From NCBI GenBank assembly GCA_937901125.1, contig CALCGT010000023.1, positions 1 through 64,000 on the forward strand: a stretch of 64,000 nt of DNA, given 5' to 3'. The stretch's first letter is position 1. Each line of letters opens with the position of its first letter. Under the pieces are notes generated by a model. That model made no database searches. It was not told the origin of the DNA and saw nothing but the letters and a program-made list of their open reading frames with translations. Positions 27,224-35,575 of the stretch are shown one piece after another. A program made the position numbers and the translations under genes. Source of the stretch: an uncultured Clostridia bacterium. Lineage in GTDB: Bacteria; Bacillota; Clostridia; Lachnospirales; Anaerotignaceae.

Positions 27224-27579
27224 AAAATCATCCTCACGGCTGCCGCCAGCATGAATGCCCCGAAAATACGGTGCAACCAGATGCCGCTGACCTTACTGAG
27301 AAGCTTCGCCCCCACAACCCCCCCGACCAAGCCCCCTGCCGAAGCCCAAAGGGCAATCTGCCAGACCTGCCCCAAGCCTGTTTTCCAAAGGTAAATGGCA
27401 AGAGACAGGATGGACAGGGGCAAAATAATGGCGATGGCAGTGGCATGGGCCTTATGCTCCTCAACCTGCAAAAACCGCTCCATAGCAGGCACGACGATGG
27501 TGCCGCCGCCGCTACCGAAGAGCCCATTGGCAAAGCCGGTCACTATGCCGATGAGCCATTTTTTCCATTTCTGTGTCAA
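27220..27579 (-). CDS. TauE/SafE-family permease, N-terminal half protein
   Basis: 119 residues with about four membrane helices. The repeat signature GFANGLFGSGGGTIVVPAM is near the start, followed by KAHATAIAIILPLSILSLAIYL. The start codon is TTG at 27579, 7 bases after GGGGG. Its stop overlaps the start of the second half gene (ATGA). As the two genes together equal one family protein, this is a split transporter; such pairs occur in several Clostridia. Substrate unknown. Confidence 0.87.
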   Translation of the reverse strand: MTQKWKKWLIGIVTGFANGLFGSGGGTIVVPAMERFLQVEEHKAHATAIAIILPLSILSLAIYLWKTGLGQVWQIALWASAGGLVGGVVGAKLLSKVSGIWLHRIFGAFMLAAAVRMIL

Positions 27580-27640
27580 ATCTGCCGCCCCCTTTCGCCT
27601 TTAGTATGGAAATCTTGCCCTTTTTTATGTACTGCAAAAG

Positions 27641-27668
27641 AAAAAAGCGTGGGGAAAACCACGCTTCT
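27641..27668 (-). terminator. Terminator of the Gly/Asn/Tyr-rich lipoprotein gene
   Basis: AAGCGTGG-GGAAAA-CCACGCTT (27645-27666); the reverse strand continues TTTTTTCTTTT. Confidence 0.85.
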
Positions 27669-27672
27669 CTCT

Positions 27673-28050
27673 TTATCTTGCCGTTTTGTTTGTATTTACA
27701 TTCGTATTTGTGTTTGTTGTGGTTCTGTTGGTGCCTGTCAGGTCATCCCATGTGTTCCGTAAGTCCTGCCCCAGGGTGTTGCCACCATTCATGCCATTGT
27801 TTCTTGTACCATAAGTGTCGTAGTTTGCCCCGTTGTAGCCTGTGCCATTATAAGCTGCGCCGCTGTTGATGCCATAACCATCCCAGTAGCCTGTGCCGCC
27901 GCTGGAATATGTCCCTGTGTTATAACCATTATAGCTTCCATTGCTGCCGTTTCTGGTACCGCCCAGGTTGGCACCAGCGTTGCCGCAGCCGCCGAAGAGC
28001 ATCATGGATACTGCCAGCACCGTAAAAAGTCCTGCTTTCTTGCCAAACAT
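27673..28050 (-). CDS. Gly/Asn/Tyr-rich low-complexity lipoprotein
   Basis: 125 residues. A lipoprotein signal (MFGKKAGLFTVLAVSMMLFGGC) ends in the lipobox LFGGC. The mature part is a low-complexity chain rich in Gly, Asn, Tyr and Thr with repeated units such as YNGTGYNGANY, then a short ordered-looking segment LGQDLRNTWDDLTG and a Thr/Asn tail (TTTNTNTNVNTN). The LRNTWDDL piece resembles the end of small clostridial spore or envelope lipoproteins, but I cannot name a family. ATG 28050 follows GGGAGGG. A sticky, disordered surface protein is inferred from composition only. Confidence 0.75.
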   Translation of the reverse strand: MFGKKAGLFTVLAVSMMLFGGCGNAGANLGGTRNGSNGSYNGYNTGTYSSGGTGYWDGYGINSGAAYNGTGYNGANYDTYGTRNNGMNGGNTLGQDLRNTWDDLTGTNRTTTNTNTNVNTNKTAR

Positions 28051-28199
28051 AAAATCCCTCCCAGATTTCATTTTTTATTTTTGCAATACTTCAAGATTGC
28101 TTTGTTATTGTTTGCTGTTTAGAGAGAAAAAATCGTCACTTTCTCTGGCACAGGCGACAGATTTTGACAAAAACAAAAAGAGTATACACAGCGCAAACC

Positions 28200-28228
28200 T
28201 TGTGAAAGAATAAAAATATTGTTATAAT
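28200..28228 (+). promoter_or_regulatory. Promoter of malQ
   Basis: TTGTGA (28200-28205), 17-base spacer, TATAAT (28223-28228). Transcription would begin near 28235, 225 bases before the malQ start. Confidence 0.7.
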
Positions 28229-28255
28229 AAACTGTTAAAAAACATTCAAAAATAA

Positions 28256-28440
28256 AAAGGCAAAGCGAAATTCACACCGCTGAAGAGTTTAGAGGAACAA
28301 AGAGGTTCCTGACTGGAATCCGCAGGGCTGGCTTTGCCCGTACGAGGAAAACAGGGAGTTTCAAGGTGTTTGCACCGCCGGAACGAATCTATTTATTCCT
28401 CTGCCTAACCTCGTCGAAATCCTGATTTCGACGAATTTTA
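28256..28440 (+). promoter_or_regulatory. Structured leader RNA of malQ (unidentified cis-element)
   Basis: GGCAAAGC (28259-28266) pairs with GCTTTGCC (28331-28338) and encloses AGGAAC-AAAGA-GGTTCCT (28293-28310). GGTG-TTTG-CACC follows (28365-28376). Near the gene, CGTCGAAAT-CCTG-ATTTCGACG (28412-28433) forms a strong hairpin with an A/T-rich tail. ACGAGG (28342-28347) can pair with CCTCGT (28409-28414) and so would open that last hairpin. This two-state layout is typical of riboswitch or attenuator leaders. I do not recognise the class. Confidence 0.55.
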
Positions 28441-28459
28441 AAAAGGAGTGTAAGTTTTT

Positions 28460-30079
28460 ATGACAAAAAGAAGAAGCGGTATCCTGCTGCATCCCACTTC
28501 CCTGCCCTCTGCTTTCGGCGTAGGCGACCTGGGACAGGCGGCATATACATTTATCGATAAACTGGAGAAAGCCGACCAGACCCTGTGGCAGATTCTGCCT
28601 CTGGTGCCCACCGATGACGGCGGCTCCCCCTACGCAAGCTGTTCCGCCTTTGCGGGCAATCCCCTGCTCATCAGCTTAGAGGAGTTGGCAAAGGATGGAC
28701 TGCTGACAGAAGACGACCTGAACGCCGCAAGGGTAGAACCCTCCCCGAGAGTGGACTACAAAAAGGCGTCCGCTGCCAAGCTGCCCCTCTTAGAAAAAGC
28801 CTTTCAGGCTTTCAATGCAGCAGAAAAACCAGAAGATTACGCAGAATTCTGCGAAAAAAATGCCTTCTGGCTGGAGGATTATGTGCTGTTTGTGGCACTG
28901 AAAAACCATTTCCACGCCGAACGTGCCGCAGAGGAACCCCCAGAGAATTTTGATGCTTTCGTAGCGGAATGTGAAGGGCTGGAGCTGACAGAAAAGCAGC
29001 AGAAGGACTACTATATCGGCGCAAACTGGAATTCCTTCCCCAGAGGTCTGAAAAAACGCAATCCTGCTTCCCTGAAAAAATGGAGAAGAGAACTGGCAGA
29101 GGCCATCGAAAAGGAAACCTTCCTGCAATATATCTTCCAGAAACAGTGGCAGGCAGTGAAGGCCTACGCCAATGAAAAAGGCATTTCCATCATCGGCGAT
29201 GCACCTATCTTCGTGGCTTATGACAGTGCTGATGTCTGGGCAAACCAGAAGCTGTTCCGTTTGGACAGCAAAGGCTTCCCTACCTGCGTGGCAGGCGTGC
29301 CCCCCGATTATTTCAGCGAAACAGGTCAGCTTTGGGGCAACCCTCTTTACGACTGGAAGCAGCATGAAAAAACAGACTTCGCATGGTGGACTTCCCGTAT
29401 CCAGAAAACACTGGGGGATGTGGATATCCTCCGTATCGACCATTTCCGTGGCTTCGAAGCCTACTGGGAAGTGCCCTTCGGCGCAGAGGATGCCCGGGGC
29501 GGCCAATGGGTGAAAGCCCCCGGTCTGAAATTCTTCCATAGCTTAGAGGAAAAGCTGGGCAAGCTGCCCATGATCGCAGAAGATCTGGGCATTATCACCG
29601 ATGAAGTGCTGGCTCTCCGGAATGCCACCGGCTTCCCCGGCATGCGTATTTTGCAGTTTGCCTTCGGGCAGGATAAAAACAATGCTTACCTGCCCCACAG
29701 CTATGACAGAAATACCGTTGTTTATACAGGCACCCACGATAACGATACCTGCCACGGCTGGTATGAAACAGCCTCCGAAGCGGAAAAAGACCACTTCCGC
29801 CGCTACATGAACGTAGACGGGCAGAATGTGGCGTGGGACTTAATCCGCCTTGCCTTCTCCTCCTCTGCAGATAAGGCTATCGTGCCTCTGCAGGATGTAA
29901 TGAACCTGGGGACGGAGCATCGTATGAATATTCCCGGCACCTCCGTGGGCAACTGGGGCTTTACCTTCTCCTTCGACTGGTGGTGGGACGGCTTCACCGA
30001 TGGCCTGAAATACCTTTCTGAACTCTTCGGCAGAAATGAAAAAGAAGCAGCGAAAACAACAGAGGAATCGGCTGAGTAA
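28460..30079 (+). CDS. malQ: 4-alpha-glucanotransferase
   Basis: 539 residues, GH77 family. It moves maltosyl or longer glucan units between chains in maltodextrin or glycogen breakdown in the cytosol. The N-terminal GILLHPTSLPSAFGVGDLG and LPLVPTDDGGSPYAS are typical. The catalytic residues lie in DVDILRIDHFRGFEAYW (nucleophile Asp), MIAEDLGIITDEV (acid/base Glu) and TGTHDNDT (third Asp). The ATG follows AAAGGAGTG. A structured leader precedes it, which suggests regulation by an intracellular signal. With phosphoglucomutase nearby it points to storage-glucan use. Confidence 0.97.
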   Translation: MTKRRSGILLHPTSLPSAFGVGDLGQAAYTFIDKLEKADQTLWQILPLVPTDDGGSPYASCSAFAGNPLLISLEELAKDGLLTEDDLNAARVEPSPRVDYKKASAAKLPLLEKAFQAFNAAEKPEDYAEFCEKNAFWLEDYVLFVALKNHFHAERAAEEPPENFDAFVAECEGLELTEKQQKDYYIGANWNSFPRGLKKRNPASLKKWRRELAEAIEKETFLQYIFQKQWQAVKAYANEKGISIIGDAPIFVAYDSADVWANQKLFRLDSKGFPTCVAGVPPDYFSETGQLWGNPLYDWKQHEKTDFAWWTSRIQKTLGDVDILRIDHFRGFEAYWEVPFGAEDARGGQWVKAPGLKFFHSLEEKLGKLPMIAEDLGIITDEVLALRNATGFPGMRILQFAFGQDKNNAYLPHSYDRNTVVYTGTHDNDTCHGWYETASEAEKDHFRRYMNVDGQNVAWDLIRLAFSSSADKAIVPLQDVMNLGTEHRMNIPGTSVGNWGFTFSFDWWWDGFTDGLKYLSELFGRNEKEAAKTTEESAE

Positions 30080-30099
30080 GTTGCTTTTCCTACCCCTTT

Positions 30100-30124
30100 G
30101 TGCTACAGTTAAGCTGTAGTTTTA
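30100..30124 (+). terminator. Weak terminator after malQ
   Basis: CTACAG-TTAAG-CTGTAG (30103-30119) followed by TTTTATG. A short stem; some read-through into asnB is likely, as there is no other clear asnB promoter. Confidence 0.5.
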
Positions 30125-30162
30125 TGCAATTCGCCTTTTTTAGTTTTAAGGAGGAAAAATAT

Positions 30163-31992
30163 ATGTGCGGCTTTTGCGGCTTTACCGGGCAGATCGCTAC
30201 GCCCGAGGAAATATTGGAAAACATGAAAAATAAGATCATTCACCGTGGTCCCGACAGCGGTGGCTCCCATATCGATGACGGCATCGCCATGGGCTTCCGT
30301 AGACTGAGCTTTCTGGACTTGGAGGGTGGTCATCAGCCTATTTATAACGAAACAAAAGATATGGTCATCACCTTCAACGGTGAAATTTACAACCATCAGG
30401 AAATCAGAGAAGAACTGGAAGCCAAAGGTCATGTCATGGGCAGTCATGCGGATACGGAAGTCCTGATCCACGGCTATGAGGAATGGGGCGAAGATATTTT
30501 GCAGCGGCTCAGAGGCATGTTCGCCTTCGTCATCTGGGATAAGAAAAACCAGTCCCTCTTTGGCGCCCGGGACTTTTTCGGCATCAAGCCCTTCTACTAT
30601 ACCATTGCCAACGGCAACCTGATTTACGCCTCTGAAATCAAGAGCATTTTGGAGCATCCCGATGTAAAAAAAGAAGTAAACCCCATTGCCCTGGAAAATT
30701 ATCTGACCTTCCAGTACAGCGTTTTGGAGGAAACCTTCTTCAAGGGCATCTTTAAGCTGATGCCTGCTCATTACTTTACCTTTCAGAATGGCAAAATGGA
30801 TATCAAACGCTACTGGGAGCCTGTGTTCGAACCCGACCACAGCAAATCCCTGGAACAGTATGTAGATGAGATCGACGCAGCGATGCAGGATTCCATTCAG
30901 GCTCACAAAATTGCTGACGTTGAGGTTGGCTCCTTCCTTTCCAGCGGCGTAGACAGCTCCTATGTGGCTGCCTGCTTCCATGGGGATAATACCTTCACCG
31001 TTGGCTTCGATTATGCAAAATATAACGAGATCGACTATGCCAAAGCTCTTTCCGAAAAAATTCAGATTAAGAACCACAGCAAGCTGATCTCCGAACAGGA
31101 ATATTGGGATTCCATCCCCAGTGTGCAGTATCACATGGATGAGCCTTTGGCTGACCCCTCCGCCATTGCCCTGTATTTCGTTACTGGCACAGCGGCGCAG
31201 TATGTAAAGACCTGCATGAGCGGCGAGGGTGCCGATGAGCTTTTCGGCGGCTACAATATCTACAGAGAACCCCACGACCTGCTGCCCCTGACTCGTCTGC
31301 CCCGCCCTGTCCGCAAGGGCCTGGGCGCAGTGGCAAAGAAGCTACCCAAAATGAAAGGGAAAAACTACCTCATCCGCGGCAGCAAGGATTTGCAGGAACG
31401 CTTCATCGGGAACGCTTTCATGCTGAATGAAGCAGAGCGAGAACGCATCCTGAAAAACCCCACAGGCAAATTCAACCACATGGAGCTGACAAAGCCCTTC
31501 TATGATAAGGTGAAGGATTTGGATGATGTGACAAAAATGCAGTATATCGACATCCATTTTTGGCTCATCGGCGATATCCTGCTGAAAGCGGATAAAATGA
31601 GCATGGCCCATTCCTTGGAAGTCCGTGTACCTTTCCTGGACAAAGTTGTATTCGATGTAGCCCGCAAGGTTCCTACGGAATACAAAGTAAACAAGGAAAA
31701 TACAAAATACGCCATGCGGCAGGCGGCTCACCGCTATCTGCCCGATATGGTTGCAGAAAAGAAAAAACTGGGCTTCCCCGTTCCCATCCGTGTATGGCTG
31801 AAAGAGGATAAATATTACAACATCGTAAAAGAAGCCTTCCACAGCCCTGCGGCACAGGAATTCTTCAAAGTGGACGAGATCATGAAATATCTGGACGAGC
31901 ATAAAGCCGGCAAGGCGGATAACAGCCGTAAGATCTGGACGGTTTATATGTTCTTGGTATGGCATAAGCAGTTCTTTGAGGATGCCGCTTGA
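30163..31992 (+). CDS. asnB: Asparagine synthase (glutamine-hydrolysing)
   Basis: 609 residues. It makes asparagine from aspartate, glutamine and ATP. The mature N-terminal nucleophile is Cys2 (MCGFCGFTG); the glutaminase domain covers about 2-195 with RGPDS and FNGEIYNH. The synthetase domain has the PP-loop LSSGVDSSYV (SGGVDS type with the first Gly changed to Ser) and MSGEGADELFGGY, then KADKMSMAHSLEVRVPFLD. The start at 30163 is set by AAGGAGGAAAAATAT and by the need for Cys at position 2; an in-frame ATG 63 bases upstream is therefore rejected. Confidence 0.96.
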   Translation: MCGFCGFTGQIATPEEILENMKNKIIHRGPDSGGSHIDDGIAMGFRRLSFLDLEGGHQPIYNETKDMVITFNGEIYNHQEIREELEAKGHVMGSHADTEVLIHGYEEWGEDILQRLRGMFAFVIWDKKNQSLFGARDFFGIKPFYYTIANGNLIYASEIKSILEHPDVKKEVNPIALENYLTFQYSVLEETFFKGIFKLMPAHYFTFQNGKMDIKRYWEPVFEPDHSKSLEQYVDEIDAAMQDSIQAHKIADVEVGSFLSSGVDSSYVAACFHGDNTFTVGFDYAKYNEIDYAKALSEKIQIKNHSKLISEQEYWDSIPSVQYHMDEPLADPSAIALYFVTGTAAQYVKTCMSGEGADELFGGYNIYREPHDLLPLTRLPRPVRKGLGAVAKKLPKMKGKNYLIRGSKDLQERFIGNAFMLNEAERERILKNPTGKFNHMELTKPFYDKVKDLDDVTKMQYIDIHFWLIGDILLKADKMSMAHSLEVRVPFLDKVVFDVARKVPTEYKVNKENTKYAMRQAAHRYLPDMVAEKKKLGFPVPIRVWLKEDKYYNIVKEAFHSPAAQEFFKVDEIMKYLDEHKAGKADNSRKIWTVYMFLVWHKQFFEDAA

Positions 31993-32019
31993 TTGGGAGT
32001 TCCATTCCCCAACCCACGG

Positions 32020-32091
32020 CAGGGAAATGACGTAGAGATAGGCACTGCGACAGTATTTTTCATATAATTCTATCAAAATGTCATCTTCCAT
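32020..32091 (-). pseudogene. Remnant of a sigma-70-family factor gene (first 24 codons)
   Basis: A start region with GGAGGGG and ATG at 32091 opens MEDDILIELYEKYCRSAYLYVISL, which looks like the N-terminus of ECF-type or SigI-like sigma factors in Clostridia (E-x-LIELYEKY-x-x-x-x-YLY). After codon 24 the frame runs into the complement of the asnB end and no longer resembles a sigma factor. The rest of the gene appears deleted. The match is short and by eye only. Confidence 0.45.
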
Positions 32092-32153
32092 ACGTCCCCT
32101 CCTTTTCCTTTCTACAGATAAAACGATTTCAAGAAAAAAGGTTATACCCTGAT

Positions 32154-32188
32154 ATAAAAAAAGCACGGCTTACGCCGTGCTTTTTTTC
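32154..32188. terminator. Bidirectional terminator between asnB and pgm
   Basis: AAAAAAAGCACGGC-TTAC-GCCGTGCTTTTTTT: a perfect stem with A and T tracts on both sides, between convergent genes. Confidence 0.92.
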
Positions 32189-32195
32189 GTTTCTA

Positions 32196-33926
32196 TCAAA
32201 TTTCAGCGACCTTTGCTTCGATATCTTTATCCAGCATTGCCACTTTATCCTGAGCAGCCTGCAGGCTGTCCGCTTTTACACCGATATAAAATTTCAGTTT
32301 GGGTTCTGTGCCGGAGGGACGGATGCAAACCCATGTGCCGTCTTCCAAAGTATAGTGCAGTACATCGGAAACAGGCAGAGGGCTGCCGCTTTCTTCCCCT
32401 GTCACCATATTTTTGAACACCTGTGTTTTATAGTCCTTGGCAACCTCTACTTTGTAACCGCCCAGTTCCGCAGGTGTATTTTCCCGGAAGGTTTTCATGA
32501 TCAGCTGGATGCGGGCCATGCCTTCCAGACCCTTCATAGTCATGGATTTTACGCCTTCCCGATAGTAGCCGTATTTTTCATACAGAGCCAGCAGTGCTTC
32601 GTAGAGGGTCATACCTTTTTCTTTATAGTAAGCCGCCATTTCACAGATCATTACGGAAGCATAAACAGCGTCTTTGTCTCTTGCGTAGGTGCCTGCCAAA
32701 CAGCCATAGCTTTCTTCGAAGCCAAACAGATAAGTGTTGGAGCCTGTTTCGTCAAAACCCTTGATCTGTTCGCCGATAAATTTGAAGCCTGTCAGAACAT
32801 CGATCTTCTTCACGCCATATTCTTCGCAGATGGGCGCAATCAGTTCCGTACTTACGATGGTCTTGATGACAGCACCGTTTTCAGGCAGTCTGCCCTGTTC
32901 TTTTCTGCGGGCAAGGATATATTCTGTTGCTAGGGCGCCGACCATATTGCCTGTCAGGGCAACAAATTCTCCTTTTTCATTTTTTACCATAGCACCCACA
33001 CGGTCGCAGTCGGGGTCAGTACCGATGATCACATCCGCATCCACTTCAGCAGCCAGCTTCTGTGCCAGAACGAATACCTTGGTATCTTCGGGGTTGGGAT
33101 AATCCACGGTAGAGAAGGAAGAATCCGGCTGTTCCTGTTCTTTTACGATATATACATTTTTGAAGCCTGCTTTCGCCAGATTGCGGCGCACAGGCATATT
33201 GCCGGAGCCATGGAGAGGGGTATAAACGATATTCAGCTTATCCCCCATACGCTGGATCATATCGGGACACATGAGCTGCGCCTGTACGTTTTTGTCGAAG
33301 GCTTCGTCCACTTCTTTGCCGATCAGGTTGAACAGCTTCTTTTCTACGGCTTCCGCCTTATCCATCCGCTGGATCTGACCGAAATCTGTTACAGCGTTTA
33401 CTTCTGTGATGATACCCTTATCTCTGGGGGCTACCACCTGTGCGCCGTCTGCCCAGTAAACCTTGTAGCCGTTATATTCTGGGGGGTTATGGCTGGCTGT
33501 CAGCACAACGCCCGCCGTGCAGCCCAGTTCTCTGACTGCGAAGGACAGCATGGGAACGGGGCGCAGGGAAGGATACACGAAGGCAGGAATGCCGTTTGCT
33601 GCAAAGATCAGCCCTGCCACCTCTGCAAATTCGGGGGACATGAAACGGGAATCGTAAGCGATGGCAACGCCTTTTGCCTGAGTACCTTCTTTTTTGATGT
33701 AGTTGGCTAGACCTTGGGATGCTTTCCCAACGGTGTACTGGTTCAGTCTGTTGCTGCCGTTGCCGATAATGCCGCGCAGGCCGCCGGTACCAAATTCCAG
33801 TTCTTTGAAGAAGCGTTCTTTGATCTCATTTTCATCGTCAGCGATGCTTCTCAGCTCCACCTTTGTTTCCTCATCGATAGAGGGGTCTTCCAGCCACTGC
33901 TGGTATCTTACACGATATTCTTCCAT
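32196..33926 (-). CDS. Phosphoglucomutase/phosphomannomutase
   Basis: 576 residues, alpha-D-phosphohexomutase family, PgcA-like in length. It interconverts glucose 1- and 6-phosphate (and perhaps mannose phosphates). The four domains show their loops: TASHNPPEYNGYK with the phosphoserine (about residue 145), IGTDPDCDRVG for Mg2+ (about 300), GFEESYG for sugar recognition (about 400) and RPSGTEPKLKFY for phosphate (about 535). The ATG follows AAGGAGGAAACATC. It links glycogen or maltodextrin products, made with MalQ, to glycolysis, and supplies glucose 1-phosphate for envelope sugars. Confidence 0.95.
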   Translation of the reverse strand: MEEYRVRYQQWLEDPSIDEETKVELRSIADDENEIKERFFKELEFGTGGLRGIIGNGSNRLNQYTVGKASQGLANYIKKEGTQAKGVAIAYDSRFMSPEFAEVAGLIFAANGIPAFVYPSLRPVPMLSFAVRELGCTAGVVLTASHNPPEYNGYKVYWADGAQVVAPRDKGIITEVNAVTDFGQIQRMDKAEAVEKKLFNLIGKEVDEAFDKNVQAQLMCPDMIQRMGDKLNIVYTPLHGSGNMPVRRNLAKAGFKNVYIVKEQEQPDSSFSTVDYPNPEDTKVFVLAQKLAAEVDADVIIGTDPDCDRVGAMVKNEKGEFVALTGNMVGALATEYILARRKEQGRLPENGAVIKTIVSTELIAPICEEYGVKKIDVLTGFKFIGEQIKGFDETGSNTYLFGFEESYGCLAGTYARDKDAVYASVMICEMAAYYKEKGMTLYEALLALYEKYGYYREGVKSMTMKGLEGMARIQLIMKTFRENTPAELGGYKVEVAKDYKTQVFKNMVTGEESGSPLPVSDVLHYTLEDGTWVCIRPSGTEPKLKFYIGVKADSLQAAQDKVAMLDKDIEAKVAEI

Positions 33927-33969
33927 GATGTTTCCTCCTTAGCATAATTTATAAAAATAGGCATACTTT

Positions 33970-35454
33970 TTATTCCATGGTCGCATGGAGCGTTGCTGCA
34001 CTGCCCTGGATCTGGATGGTCTGCCTAAAATCGGCATAGCCGCTCTTTTCCACGGTCACATTATAGGAACCATAGGGCAGGTTTACCTGCATGGGCGCCA
34101 CGCCGTATTCCTCGCCGTTGATATAAACCCAAGCGCCGTCCACATCGGCCGTTACGGTCAGGGTACCATACTGGATATCCCGCTGAAGCTCTGCATTGAC
34201 TGTCACACTATCCTGCTGCAGGGATACATGCTGGTTCCATTCCGTATAGCCGTTTTTCAAGATCACAAGGTCATATTCTCCCAAGGGCAGCACTGCAGGG
34301 CTTTCCGCTGCTGCGCCGTTGATATACAGCTTATAATCGCTCACATTGGCATTGACGATGATTACGCCAACCTTTTCCTGGGCCTTGGAAAGATCATATT
34401 CAAATTCCTTGCCCGCTTCCACCAGGATGCTGTCCTTTCTGGTCTCGATATTGGAGCCGGTCACCGTTACCGTATGGCTGCCTTCTTTTACGGGGATCTT
34501 CGCCCCTTCTTCCAGAGGGATGGGCTCTTCCTCATCCAACTGCAGCTTGCCGTTTTTGATATTCTTGGCATTTTCTACGAGGAGATAGCCGTGATATTCC
34601 TGCACTTCCACAGACCAGACCATCTCTTCATAGCTCTTCAAAAGCAACACATCGCAGGGCTCTAAGTCCTCGGGGTCGATCTCTTCCTCGTCATACAGGA
34701 ACATGGCTTCATCGCCATATTCGTAGGTTTCTTCTTCATTGGAAAGGGTCTGTTTTCTGGGATCCACTTCCAGCCCGGTCACTTCTTCCGTCTGGATAGC
34801 TGCACTGCTGTAATCGATGGAAAGAAGGGTTTTCCCGTCTTTATCCAGCTCCGCCAGGAAAAGATCCCCCACGTTCACACCGCCATGGGCAACAGCCCGC
34901 CCCGCTTCATCGGTCATCTTAGTTTCTTCCGTCAGCTTCAGGGTCTTTTTGTCCTCCTCGGTGATATCATAAACCATGATCTCTTCCTCATCCAAAACCT
35001 CTTCCACCAGCATGGGGAAAGCCTGTCCAGAAACTTCCACCGGGGCTTTGCCGGGGCGGAACCCGCAGCGTACCAGAGAAAACCCAAGGATGCAGGCAAT
35101 GACCCCCACCACTGCCAGCAGGGTGGCAGTCCTTTTACTCAGCCCAAAATAGCCGTCCTCTTCGTCCTCTTCATATTCGTCCCATTCACCGTCCTCTTCC
35201 GCCTGTTCTGCGGGAGGCACGGGCCCCTTCACAGGCTCGGGTCGGCGGGTATCGCCCAAGCCGTCCTCTTCGTCCTGTTCTTCTATGGGCATATCGAATC
35301 TTTCCGACTCAAAGGCATCCAAAAAGGCATTGGCATCGCCAAGTTCATCGTCGGCAGTATTCTGATTCAGCTGTTTCACCTTTTCATTTATATCATCCAG
35401 ACGGACTGTCTGGCCAAAATCCTGCTTATCCTTTTGAAAATGATAATCCTTCAT
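33970..35454 (-). CDS. Membrane-anchored PEGA-domain protein
   Basis: 494 residues. A cytoplasmic acidic segment (about 1-105, rich in Glu and Asp, probably disordered) is followed by one membrane helix (about 112-130, TATLLAVVGVIACILGFSLV) and an outer part. The C-terminal half contains repeated PEGA-type beta modules: PVKEGSHTVTVTGS, YINGAAAESPAVLPLGEYDLVILKNGY and YINGEEYGVAPMQVNLPYGSYNVTVEKSGY. PEGA domains are found on surface and signalling proteins; function unknown. I start at ATG 35454, 7 bases after GGAGGAG, rather than 42 bases upstream. Confidence 0.85.
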   Translation of the reverse strand: MKDYHFQKDKQDFGQTVRLDDINEKVKQLNQNTADDELGDANAFLDAFESERFDMPIEEQDEEDGLGDTRRPEPVKGPVPPAEQAEEDGEWDEYEEDEEDGYFGLSKRTATLLAVVGVIACILGFSLVRCGFRPGKAPVEVSGQAFPMLVEEVLDEEEIMVYDITEEDKKTLKLTEETKMTDEAGRAVAHGGVNVGDLFLAELDKDGKTLLSIDYSSAAIQTEEVTGLEVDPRKQTLSNEEETYEYGDEAMFLYDEEEIDPEDLEPCDVLLLKSYEEMVWSVEVQEYHGYLLVENAKNIKNGKLQLDEEEPIPLEEGAKIPVKEGSHTVTVTGSNIETRKDSILVEAGKEFEYDLSKAQEKVGVIIVNANVSDYKLYINGAAAESPAVLPLGEYDLVILKNGYTEWNQHVSLQQDSVTVNAELQRDIQYGTLTVTADVDGAWVYINGEEYGVAPMQVNLPYGSYNVTVEKSGYADFRQTIQIQGSAATLHATME

Positions 35455-35575
35455 CTGTTTCTCCTCCTTCGGGGAAAAATTTGCAGAGTTCTTCATCCTC
35501 TATTTTAATCCCTTCTCAGAAAAGTTGCAACAGAAAAAACACAAGGAAGGCCGTTAAGAGAAGCCTTTGCTCCTC

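Noticed and set aside
31342..32166. A 274-codon frame opposite the asnB end
   Set aside because: Only its first 24 codons look like a protein; the rest is antisense to asnB. I keep just the sigma-factor remnant.
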